64,000 bases of DNA, from the NCBI RefSeq assembly GCF_003610635.1, contig NZ_RAQJ01000002.1, positions 1 through 64,000 of the forward strand, written 5' to 3'. The notes under the pieces were generated by a model. That model ran no database searches. It was given only the letters and a program-made list of their open reading frames with translations, and was not told the origin of the DNA. Position 1 is the stretch's first letter. The number at the start of each line of letters is the position of its first letter. Origin of the DNA: Ichthyenterobacterium magnum (GTDB lineage Bacteria; Bacteroidota; Bacteroidia; Flavobacteriales; Flavobacteriaceae). Both the position numbers and the translations under genes were made by a program. Below are positions 8,059 to 16,946 of the stretch, in pieces.

Positions 8059-9528
8059 TTAAGGTGCTGTTCTAGCTGCTCTAAACCCTAAGCGATTGTT
8101 CCCACTAGAAATAATAGAAGCTCCATCGTACCGATCTGAAACTCTAATAAAGTCAGAACCATTTAACCAGCTTCCGCCTCTAAAACTATAGCCATCTCCT
8201 GTTGTATTATTTGGCCAATTAGACACGGTTCCATTTCCTGTAGTAGAACTTATAATTCCATTTCCATGAAGCCCAGTAAAATTTCGTCCTTGCAATGTTC
8301 CTACGGTTACACAACGTTCATATAAGTTTCCAGAAAGTTCCATGATACCATAATAACTACCACCAGTTTCTTCACGGTTATTGTTTACAGCACTAGCTGC
8401 AAAAATTCCGTTTCTTACAGGTCCGTCGATTGACCCATTTGTTAAACTATATATTGCATTTCCAGTATTAGTTTCTGGGTTAGTAATTCTCTCACTTGAA
8501 AACCCTGAATTTACTAGTGTATAATCGTTAGAAGCTATATTTGCACTTCCCCAAGCAAATTCACCAGGTTTTGGTATTATAGGACCTCTACAGGCTTTTT
8601 CATATTCTAATTCACTTAAAGGACGTAATCCTGTCCAATCCATGTATGCATTCATATCTGCAATATTTAAATAACTAATTGCTCTATCTGGTGCTGTGGT
8701 AGTAGCACTTGCGGTTCCACCAGTCCAAGCAATTGTATTTCGACTTACAACAGCATCACTATTTTTGTGATTTGCATCTGTAACATCTCTGTTCGTTTTT
8801 TGATTCTCAGTCAAGCTATTAAAGAAGCCTAACCATTGCGATTCTGTAACTTCATACTTCATAGCATAAAAATCATTAAACCCTTTAGGGTATGAAGCAC
8901 TAAGTACACCTGTTTGATCACCTCCATTTGCATTGGTAGCTGTATAGTATAAGTTTCCACTTGTATTAGCGATGGTTAATGCTGCCTCAGATGTGATTCT
9001 AAATGATGAAGATGTAGAAAAACCACCAGAGTGAAATTTATTGGCTTCATCTCCAGTAGTGCCGCCTACATAAAAAGAACCTTCAGGTACATATACCATT
9101 TCTATAGCAAATACTTGAATGTCGATAATATCGTCAGTATCTGTAGAACCAAAATTCCAACGAATTTGCATATTTTGGTAGTTTACATTACCGCTTCCGT
9201 CTGAATCTCTGTAGACAAATGCTCCAATACCATCAGAAGTAACATCTAATGTTGCTCCTGGAGAGGCTACTGAGTTGGCTTGACTTATAATACCATGTGT
9301 CCAGGTTCCATTGTTTACTCGATATTTAATAAAAACCCAAGCTGCATCCCAATTGGATGGTCCTGAACTTATTCTCCATGAATTATCCCAAGCTAAATCA
9401 AATTCAACATGTACCCAATTAGATACTTCATTTAAATTTTCTAATGAGATGTTGTTTACCCTAATATTATTGCTATGTATTGTATAGCTAAAAAGGATAA
9501 TAAATAAAAGTGTAAATTTTGTTTTCAT
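8059..9528 (-). CDS. Secreted SUMF1 / formylglycine-generating-enzyme-fold protein, likely non-catalytic
   Basis: The 489-residue protein has a signal peptide (about 1-19), an N-terminal beta domain of about 120 residues (VHVEFDLAWDNSWRI, WDAAWVFIKYRV) and then an FGE-sulfatase (SUMF1) fold: MVYVPEGSFYVGG, FYAMKYEVTESQWLGF, RPLSELEYEKACRG, MELSGNLYERCV and RGGSWLNGSDFIRVSDR. In true FGE the segment after GGS carries the two copper-binding cysteines. Here those positions are Asn and Ile, so sulfatase activation is unlikely and a binding or structural role is more probable. It is the first gene of a three-gene operon and follows the second copy of the 28-bp dyad. The fold call is firm; the function is inferred. 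Confidence 0.85.
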   Translation of the reverse strand: MKTKFTLLFIILFSYTIHSNNIRVNNISLENLNEVSNWVHVEFDLAWDNSWRISSGPSNWDAAWVFIKYRVNNGTWTHGIISQANSVASPGATLDVTSDGIGAFVYRDSDGSGNVNYQNMQIRWNFGSTDTDDIIDIQVFAIEMVYVPEGSFYVGGTTGDEANKFHSGGFSTSSSFRITSEAALTIANTSGNLYYTATNANGGDQTGVLSASYPKGFNDFYAMKYEVTESQWLGFFNSLTENQKTNRDVTDANHKNSDAVVSRNTIAWTGGTASATTTAPDRAISYLNIADMNAYMDWTGLRPLSELEYEKACRGPIIPKPGEFAWGSANIASNDYTLVNSGFSSERITNPETNTGNAIYSLTNGSIDGPVRNGIFAASAVNNNREETGGSYYGIMELSGNLYERCVTVGTLQGRNFTGLHGNGIISSTTGNGTVSNWPNNTTGDGYSFRGGSWLNGSDFIRVSDRYDGASIISSGNNRLGFRAARTAP

Positions 9529-9988
9529 AATATTGATTTTATGTTAATAGATATGTATTAGTGTTCAACAATTAAAAAAGTAAACATTGTTTAAATTTTC
9601 AATATTCATATGGTAAAAAAATTACTCTACGAAATTATATTAGCTAATGAAAACTTGATGCATGATATGTAACAAACTATATAACATATGTAACAATAGT
9701 CTATTTGTTTAATAGTGTGACGCTTTTAATAGTAGCTGATTATTAATGTTTTATAGCTTTAGTGTAAAGTTAAAAAATGCTATATTTAAAAGTTTACTAA
9801 ATGTATGAATGGTCAAAATTTGCACTTTTTTGTATACAAAAAATGTATTGGAGGAATTTTTAATTAACAGAAAAGGTTTGTTTACCGTAAAATATTTTGT
9901 TTACTGAAAGAAAATAGATAAAACTATTTAACTTTTTTGAAAGCAGATAAGTATAGTTTAATAAATAATGAAGAGAAATAAATTTTTA
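9529..9988. other. Intergenic region upstream of the SUMF1-fold operon
   Basis: About 460 very AT-rich bases lie between the operon start at 9528 and the small membrane-protein gene ending at 9989. I find no credible gene. The region holds the second 28-bp dyad (9668-9695) and, near 9877-9907, two copies of TTTGTTTAC. It is presumably the operon's promoter and leader. Confidence 0.6.
9668..9695. promoter_or_regulatory. 28-bp dyad element, copy 2 (candidate operator)
   Basis: This copy matches the 5671-5698 element at 25 of 28 bases, with arms TGTAACA and TGTAACA (one base off a perfect dyad). It lies 140 bases upstream of the SUMF1-fold gene, in the same orientation relative to the minus-strand operon as copy 1. 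The two copies suggest common control of the two surface-protein operons. Confidence 0.55.
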
Positions 9989-10219
9989 TTACTTTTTAAA
10001 CATGCTGTCCATAATAATTTTAAGACCTCTAAAGCCAAAAAAAATAGCGAGGCCACAAATGGCAATAGAAATAATTAACAGAGGTATATAAAAGGGTTTA
10101 TCATTATTACCTAAAACAATATATAATAATGTAGGACCTAGAAACATTAAAACTAAAGTTATCCCCATTGTTTTTAGTCCTTTTACTAGTAAATCTTTAT
10201 CAGTTTTATTAGTTTCCAT
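9989..10219 (-). CDS. Small two-helix membrane protein (DUF6095-like)
   Basis: The 76-residue protein has two hydrophobic helices (about 18-34 and 43-63) joined by the short polar segment GNNDKPF, with a basic C-terminal tail. I believe it belongs to the flavobacterial family DUF6095, which is often next to murQ; that name is from memory. Its start overlaps the end of murQ by 11 bases, so the two are coupled. The role is unknown, though the link to murQ hints at cell-wall recycling. Confidence 0.7.
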   Translation of the reverse strand: METNKTDKDLLVKGLKTMGITLVLMFLGPTLLYIVLGNNDKPFYIPLLIISIAICGLAIFFGFRGLKIIMDSMFKK

Positions 10220-11027
10220 TATTGTAATGTTGTATTGCTGTTCTAACGTTTTTGTATTTGTCTAGTAAGTTTTGAGCTTCTTTTTGTGAGATATTTAATT
10301 CACTCATTATCATTTTAATGCCTCTGTTAACTAATTTATTGTTACTTAGTTGCATGTCTACCATTTTGTTGCCCTTTACTTTTTCAAGTTTAATCATAGT
10401 AGTAGTGGTAATCATATTAAGCGTCATTTTTTGTGCTGTTCCTGCTTTCATTCTAGAACTGCCTGTAACAAATTCTGGACCTACAATAACTTCTACAGGA
10501 TATTGGGCAGTTTGAGAAAGCGGACTGTTATGATTTGAAGTGATACAACCTGTGATTATTTGGTTTTTATTACAGTTTTTTAAAGCCGAAATCACATAAG
10601 GTGTCGTGCCAGATGCCGCAATACCAATAACTACGTCTTTTTCTGAAATATTATAATTTTGTAGATCTTTCCAACCTTGTGTTGTAGAATCTTCAGCAAA
10701 TTCTACTGCTTTTCTAATTGCAGAATCTCCACCAGCAATTAACCCAATAACTAAGTCATAAGAAACACCAAAAGTAGGTGGACATTCACTAGCATCTAAA
10801 ATACCTAAGCGACCACTTGTTCCTGCTCCTATGTAAAAAAGGCGTCCACCTTTTTCTAGTTTTTGAACAATTTGATTGACTAAAATTTCAATTTGAGGAA
10901 TTGCTTTTTCAACAGCTAAAGCCACAGTTTTATCTTCGCTATTTATATTGGTAAGTAATTCGCTTACAGTCATTTTTTCTAAATGATTGTAGTTTGAATC
11001 TTGTTCTGTAGTTTTTGTGAAATTCAT
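10209..11027 (-). CDS. murQ: N-acetylmuramic acid 6-phosphate etherase MurQ
   Basis: MurQ cleaves the lactyl ether of N-acetylmuramic acid 6-phosphate to give GlcNAc-6-phosphate and D-lactate during cytoplasmic peptidoglycan recycling. The 272-residue protein is of slightly below-usual length and has the SIS sugar-isomerase fold, with GAGTSGRLGILDASECPPTFG-type signature split over residues 68-88, the AEDSTTQG segment carrying an acidic residue, GIAASGTTPYVI, and the SSRMKAGTAQK motif. A C-terminal helical region (ISQKEAQNLLDKY) matches the family. It overlaps the DUF6095-like gene, and icd lies upstream with its own terminator between. Confidence 0.95.
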   Translation of the reverse strand: MNFTKTTEQDSNYNHLEKMTVSELLTNINSEDKTVALAVEKAIPQIEILVNQIVQKLEKGGRLFYIGAGTSGRLGILDASECPPTFGVSYDLVIGLIAGGDSAIRKAVEFAEDSTTQGWKDLQNYNISEKDVVIGIAASGTTPYVISALKNCNKNQIITGCITSNHNSPLSQTAQYPVEVIVGPEFVTGSSRMKAGTAQKMTLNMITTTTMIKLEKVKGNKMVDMQLSNNKLVNRGIKMIMSELNISQKEAQNLLDKYKNVRTAIQHYNNGN

Positions 11028-11081
11028 ATATCAAAAGTAATGAATTCTATTGTTAGGTTCTTTAGCTGTTATTTTTAATTT

Positions 11082-11111
11082 AAAAAGCTCCTTTTAAATA
11101 AAGGAGCTTTT
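11082..11111 (-). terminator. Intrinsic terminator of icd
   Basis: The stem AAAGCTCCTTT / AAAGGAGCTTT with a 5-base loop lies 19 bases past the icd stop on the minus strand, followed by TTTTTAAA. It separates icd from murQ. Confidence 0.85.
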
Positions 11112-11129
11112 GCAATCTATAATTTAATA

Positions 11130-13370
<2,241 letters not shown>

Positions 13371-13406
13371 TTATTTTGTTGTGAACTGCTTAAATTTTAA
13401 GTTTTG

Positions 13407-13414
13407 CAAATATA
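13407..13414 (-). promoter_or_regulatory. icd promoter, -7 box
   Basis: TATATTTG on the minus strand matches the Bacteroidota -7 consensus TAnnTTTG exactly. It predicts a leader of about 45 bases before icd. No clear -33 TTG at the usual spacing is visible. Confidence 0.55.
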
Positions 13415-14220
13415 CAAAAAACCAATATCTTATTTAGTCGCGTAACTACTTAGTAGATGAGTTTTATTAGGATGGGAAATTTGAGGTTGTAAATTTGAGA
13501 AAACTATAATTTAAAGTAATTTAATTATGGATTTGAAAATGGAAATGTTAAATATATAATGAGCTAATCTCTTAAAGTTTTAAAAACAGGAAAAGGAATT
13601 AGTTAAAAAAACAAAAGCCATATCACTGTAGCTGAACTACTTTGACATGGCTTTTTTGAAATACTTCTGCATGACCTATTTAACATTGCTGTTAACTTTA
13701 ATTTGATAGCTGAATATACAATGCATATTCCCTCATCTTTTTTTCGGTTCAAGTTTCACTATTTCATAGAAATGTTTCATAACTTTCAAAATGTATTGAC
13801 CTGTTATTACTTTATTTCAGTTTAATTGTTTTTCTTGATGTTTTTTCTTTTATCATCCACTTTCGTGTTCTATACTTTCAAAAACATTGCTCTTCCTTTT
13901 CGTACTCACTTTCGTTTACACTACTTTTTCTAAGCTTTCCACTTTAATCCTTATCATCTACCTAAGCATTCAATAATTTTTAAAGCTTCATGATTTTTTC
14001 GCTTCACATGCCTACACATGCAGCTATTAAATCTCAAAAAACAATTATATAAAGAACGTTACTTTATTGCAATTTAACATTAATTTAAAACTTCTTTCAA
14101 AACCAAACTAAGTTTGTTGTTAATTGTTTAGCTAAAGTATCATTTCATTTGAAAATTCCAAATTTTATAGCTTTATAGATATTCACAATTTATGAACCGA
14201 GTTTATTAACAAAAGTTAAT
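13415..14220. other. Long gene-free interval between icd and rplS
   Basis: About 800 bases carry no plausible ORF on either strand. From about 13660 to 14060 the plus strand is strongly pyrimidine-rich, unlike nearby intergenic DNA. A strong hairpin with T-runs lies at 13613-13657, far from both flanking genes: icd starts at 13358 and rplS has its own terminator at 14222-14250. The hairpin therefore needs another transcript. A structured or regulatory RNA on the minus strand (roughly 14070 to 13613) is one reading; a decayed gene is another. Confidence 0.5.
13613..13657 (-). terminator. Orphan terminator hairpin
   Basis: The hairpin has outer arms AAAAGCCAT / ATGGCTTTTTT and an inner GTAG / CTAC stem capped by a 5-base loop, with T-runs on both strands. 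It belongs to neither icd nor rplS by position and so may end an unannotated transcript from 13660-14200 on the minus strand, or one from 13440-13610 on the plus strand. Confidence 0.75.
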
Positions 14221-14221
14221 A

Positions 14222-14250
14222 AAAAAAGCCTTGAGGTTATCAAGGCTTAA
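14222..14250 (-). terminator. Intrinsic terminator of rplS
   Basis: The stem AAGCCTTGA / TCAAGGCTT with loop TAACC is followed on the minus strand by seven T. It sits about 20 bases beyond the rplS stop. Confidence 0.9.
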
Positions 14251-14269
14251 TATTGTAGGGTTTTGAAGC

Positions 14270-14620
14270 TTATCTTCTAACTTCTTTGATTCTTGCTTTT
14301 TTACCAGTAAGACCTCTAAAGTAGTAAATTCTTGCTCTTCTAACTTTACCTTTTTTGTTTACTTCTACTTTTTGAAGTGCAGGTAAGTTAATTGGGAAAA
14401 TACGTTCTACACCAACAGTTCCAGACATTTTTCTAATTGTAAATGTTTCAGAACTACCAGATCCTTTACGTTGTAATACTACACCTTTAAAAAACTGCGT
14501 ACGTGTTTTGCTTCCCTCTTTAATTTCGTAATACACTGTTATTGTATCACCAGCTCCAAATTCTGGAAAATCTTTTGTTGTTACAAATTCGTCTTGTACA
14601 AATTTTACTAAAGAATTCAT
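14270..14620 (-). CDS. rplS: 50S ribosomal protein L19
   Basis: L19 binds at the interface of the two ribosomal subunits. The 116-residue protein has the typical family features: the N-terminal helix SLVKFVQDEFV, FGAGDTITVYYEIKEG, the RTQFFKGVVLQRKG strand pair, TIRKMSGTVGVERIFPINLP and the basic KVRRARIYYFRGLTGKKARI tail. The length is normal for the family. The gene has its own -7 box at 14694-14701, a leader of about 65 bases and a terminator, so it is probably a single-gene unit even though trmD lies just upstream. Confidence 0.98.
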   Translation of the reverse strand: MNSLVKFVQDEFVTTKDFPEFGAGDTITVYYEIKEGSKTRTQFFKGVVLQRKGSGSSETFTIRKMSGTVGVERIFPINLPALQKVEVNKKGKVRRARIYYFRGLTGKKARIKEVRR

Positions 14621-14627
14621 TTTCTTT

Positions 14628-14690
14628 TATTTATAATGGTTGTTTCAAATCAACATTCACGTATCTCGCCAGAGGTTAATCTAAAATTGA
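14628..14690 (-). promoter_or_regulatory. rplS 5' leader, candidate autoregulatory RNA
   Basis: The ~60-base leader between the -7 box and rplS is less AT-rich than the surroundings and holds CTCTGGCGAGATACGTGAAT and a GTTG / CAAC stem just before the start. I recall that an L19 leader family has been proposed for flavobacteria, but cannot check it here. The structure is not proven by the sequence alone. Confidence 0.35.
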
Positions 14691-14693
14691 GTG

Positions 14694-14701
14694 CAAAGAT
14701 A
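14694..14701 (-). promoter_or_regulatory. rplS promoter, -7 box
   Basis: TATCTTTG on the minus strand fits TAnnTTTG. It lies 74 bases upstream of the rplS start and immediately next to the AGTTAAAAAGTTAAAAGT-like stretch leading into the heptanucleotide array, so the array sits where upstream promoter elements would be. Confidence 0.55.
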
Positions 14702-14748
14702 GTTAAAAAGTTAAAAGTAGAAAGCTAAAAGTGAAAAGTTTTTAGTTT

Positions 14749-14846
14749 GTTAGGAGTTAGGAGTTAGGAGTTAGGAGTTAGGAGTTAGGAGTTAGGAGTT
14801 AGGAGTTAGGAGTTAGGAGTTAGGAGTTAGGAGTTAGGAGTTAGGA
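14749..14846. repeat. Heptanucleotide tandem array, 14 x GTTAGGA
   Basis: Fourteen uninterrupted copies of GTTAGGA (98 bp) lie between trmD and rplS, about 50 bases upstream of the rplS -7 box. Perfect identity of all copies suggests recent expansion by slippage. Confidence 0.95.
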
Positions 14847-14863
14847 GTTGCTATTATATATAT

Positions 14864-14898
14864 TTCACTATTCACTATTCACTATTCACTATTCACTA
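14864..14898. repeat. Heptanucleotide tandem array, 5 x TTCACTA
   Basis: Five perfect copies of TTCACTA (35 bp) run up to 14898. The last copy supplies the TAG stop codon of trmD (14896-14898, minus strand). It is a second, different 7-bp array within 20 bases of the GTTAGGA array. Confidence 0.95.
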
Positions 14899-15573
14899 TT
14901 CTTCTAGTAAATCTGGTCGTCTATCTTTAGTGCGTTGGTAAGCTTGTTCTTCACGCCATTTTTCAATTTCAGGAAAATTACCACTAAACAAAACCTCTGG
15001 TACTTTCATGCCTTTATACTCTCTTGGCCTCGTATAAATTGGTGGAGCTAATAGATTGTCTTGAAACGAATCTGTAAGAGCTGAAGTTTCATTACCTAAA
15101 ACTCCTGGGATTAGTCTAATTACTGCATCGCACAATACTGCTGCTCCTAATTCTCCTCCTGATAATACATAATCACCTATCGAAATTTCTTTAGTTATGA
15201 ATTTATCACGAACACGTTGGTCTACACCTTTATAATGACCGCATAAAATAATAATGTTTTCTTTTAATGAGATTTGATTGGCAATACTTTGGTTTAATTG
15301 CTCGCCATCTGGTGTCATGTATATAATCTCATTATAATCTCTTTCTGATTGTAGTTTAGAAATGCATTTATCTATTGGCTCAATCATCATAACCATACCA
15401 GCTCCACCTCCAAATTGAGTATCGTCAATAGATTTATAATTATCTGTAGTATAATCTCTTAAATTATGAAAGTGTACACTTACTAAATTTGCTTCTATTG
15501 CTCGTTTTAAAATTGAAGCTTCAAAAGGGCTTTTAAGTAATTCTGGTAAAACTGTTATGATATCTATACGCAT
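14896..15573 (-). CDS. trmD: tRNA (guanine-N1-)-methyltransferase TrmD
   Basis: TrmD methylates N1 of G37 in tRNAs with a G at position 36, using S-adenosylmethionine, which prevents frameshifting. The 225-residue protein has the SPOUT knot: [13 protein letters not shown] at the start, [28 protein letters not shown], and the knot segment [18 protein letters not shown]. The C-terminal helical part ([21 protein letters not shown]-type) is complete. Its stop codon lies within a TTCACTA repeat array. The usual trmD-rplS order is kept, but the arrays and an rplS promoter lie between the two. Confidence 0.97.
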   Translation of the reverse strand: MRIDIITVLPELLKSPFEASILKRAIEANLVSVHFHNLRDYTTDNYKSIDDTQFGGGAGMVMMIEPIDKCISKLQSERDYNEIIYMTPDGEQLNQSIANQISLKENIIILCGHYKGVDQRVRDKFITKEISIGDYVLSGGELGAAVLCDAVIRLIPGVLGNETSALTDSFQDNLLAPPIYTRPREYKGMKVPEVLFSGNFPEIEKWREEQAYQRTKDRRPDLLEE

Positions 15574-15625
15574 TGTAATTAATTAAGTATGCAAAGATGC
15601 AAAGAATAACAAGAATAATAAAACC

Positions 15626-16069
15626 CTATACGTTTTGTTGTTTCCAAAAAAAATGTAAATCGGAATCTTTAGCAAATCCCAAACGTTGGTATAAATCTTG
15701 TGCAGGATTATCAAATGCTGTTTGTATGGCTAAACCTTTATTGTTTTTGTCAATACATAATTGCTTAGCCTTATTGATAAGAGCTTCACCAATGCCTTTT
15801 CCTCTATGATTTGCATCTACATATAAATCGTTAAGTAAGTATATAGGTTGCATAGCTACTGAAGAAAACAAAGGGTATAATTGTGTAAAACCAACTGCTG
15901 CATCATCTATATAAGCTATATAGATTACCGAATCTTTATTTTTTAAGCGTTCGAGTAAAAATGTTTTTGCTTGATTTATATTTGAATCTTGCTTGTAAAA
16001 AACACGATAGTCATCAAATAATATAGCTAAACCATTTAAGTTGTTAGTATCTGCTTGGGTAATGGTCAT
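15626..16069 (-). CDS. GNAT-family N-acetyltransferase
   Basis: The GNAT fold transfers an acetyl group from acetyl-CoA to an unknown acceptor. The acetyl-CoA loop is HRGKGIGEALI, followed by a helix and the strand GLAIQTAFDNPAQDLYQRLGF typical of the fold's second half (written here only in part). I chose the ATG at 16069 (MTITQADTNNL) rather than the in-frame ATG at 16111: the first 14 codons of the longer form read VAEHVEALI and derive from an interspersed repeat (GAGCATGTCGAAGCA). From 16069 the protein has 147 residues, normal for the family. The substrate cannot be told. Confidence 0.85.
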   Translation of the reverse strand: MTITQADTNNLNGLAILFDDYRVFYKQDSNINQAKTFLLERLKNKDSVIYIAYIDDAAVGFTQLYPLFSSVAMQPIYLLNDLYVDANHRGKGIGEALINKAKQLCIDKNNKGLAIQTAFDNPAQDLYQRLGFAKDSDLHFFWKQQNV

Positions 16070-16082
16070 AAAAAAATCTGTA

Positions 16083-16185
16083 ATCAATGCTTCGACATGC
16101 TCAGCAACCAAATTACAGATTTTTAATTTAATAGTTTATGAGGTACTGAAAAAACACTTCGACTGCGTTCAGTACGACGGCTTAT
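16083..16185. repeat. Two copies of a dispersed CTTCGAC...CTCAG repeat
   Basis: Two related motifs, CTTCGACATGCTCAG (about 16091) and CTTCGACTGCGTTCAG (about 16158), lie about 70 bases apart between the GNAT gene and the coiled-coil membrane protein. Short GC-richer elements of this kind recur between genes in many flavobacterial genomes. They stand out here from the AT-rich background. Confidence 0.6.
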
Positions 16186-16196
16186 AAAACAAAATA

Positions 16197-16805
16197 TTAA
16201 GCATTCTTTTGCTTATTGATTTCGTCTTGTAACTGACGTCTAACTTTTTGCTCGCGCTCAAGTGCATTACGTCTGTGTTCTTCAAACTCTTCTTCAGTTT
16301 CAGCTAAAGATAATTTAGCTTGTTTTGTTACAGCATTACTACTTCTAAATTTATAAATAAATAATAAAAGCAATGCAAATAAGCCACCTATAACACTCCA
16401 TAATAAAATGCCATAACTAGCCTTACTCATTTGGATTCCGAAAAGGGAAATATTATCCTTTTCAATATTGGTTTGGTCTAAAGTTGTTTGCGTATTAGTT
16501 AAATTGTTTTTTAATTCTGAAATCTCTTTGGCTTGTTTGTCTACAATAGCTTGTGTATCTGTTAAATCTTTATGAACAGCTTTTAGAGAGTCTAAAGTGT
16601 GTGCTTTAAGTTTGTAAAGCCATGTTTTTTTAACCGTTTTGTAATCTTGCCAGCTATTTGAACGCCTTATTACATAATCGAATTGATTATCAATTGTACC
16701 ACTATTTAGTGATAATTTATCTTTTTCAGGGACTTCTTGTGCGTTTGTTGTAATAAAGAATAGGAATGAAAATGCAGTAAATAATACAGTTTTAAAAGAA
16801 TTCAT
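16197..16805 (-). CDS. Membrane-anchored coiled-coil protein
   Basis: The 202-residue protein has a signal peptide (1-22, FITTNA|Q), about 45 soluble residues, a coiled coil (about 68-120: LDSLKAVHKDLTDTQ, KEISELKNNLTNTQ), one transmembrane helix (about 132-152: ILLWSVIGGLFALLLLFIY) and a second charged helix (165-202: LAETEEEFEEHRRNALER). Homologues are sometimes labelled tRNA (guanine-N1)-methyltransferase, apparently because trmD is nearby; there is no methyltransferase motif. It lies between trmD/GNAT and gap. The role is unknown, perhaps a structural envelope protein. Confidence 0.8.
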   Translation of the reverse strand: MNSFKTVLFTAFSFLFFITTNAQEVPEKDKLSLNSGTIDNQFDYVIRRSNSWQDYKTVKKTWLYKLKAHTLDSLKAVHKDLTDTQAIVDKQAKEISELKNNLTNTQTTLDQTNIEKDNISLFGIQMSKASYGILLWSVIGGLFALLLLFIYKFRSSNAVTKQAKLSLAETEEEFEEHRRNALEREQKVRRQLQDEINKQKNA

Positions 16806-16882
16806 TTGGTTGGATTATTTTTGTCTGGTTAATTATGAACAATATAATAAATTGTTTTGATGTACAATAAAATATTAAACGA

Positions 16883-16908
16883 ATAGCCTCACTATTATGT
16901 GAGGCTAT
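16883..16908 (-). terminator. Terminator-like hairpin after gap
   Basis: The stem ATAGCCTCAC / GTGAGGCTAT has a 6-base loop and lies 39 bases past the gap stop. The following minus-strand bases (TCGTTTAATATTTT) are T-rich but not a clean run, so termination may be partial. Confidence 0.65.
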
Positions 16909-16946
16909 GTTATATACGATTAAAAAACAAAATTAGATCTTACCTA

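Noticed and set aside
8059-9528. Active formylglycine-generating enzyme
   Set aside because: The two catalytic cysteine positions are Asn and Ile, and no sulfatase gene is nearby.
13660-14060. tRNA, tmRNA or RNase P RNA in the gene-free region
   Set aside because: No acceptor-stem/TTCGAA pattern, no tmRNA start and no RNase P core motif was visible on either strand. Only the candidate-ncRNA reading remains.
14749-14898. CRISPR array
   Set aside because: The units are 7 bp, contiguous and without spacers, and no cas genes are near. They are simple tandem arrays.
16070-16111. N-terminal extension of the GNAT gene (upstream ATG at 16111)
   Set aside because: The extra 14 codons come from a dispersed repeat and do not match the family start. 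The ATG at 16069 fits.
16197-16805. tRNA (guanine-N1)-methyltransferase label for the coiled-coil protein
   Set aside because: It has a signal peptide, a coiled coil and one membrane helix, and no SPOUT motif. The real TrmD is at 14896-15573.
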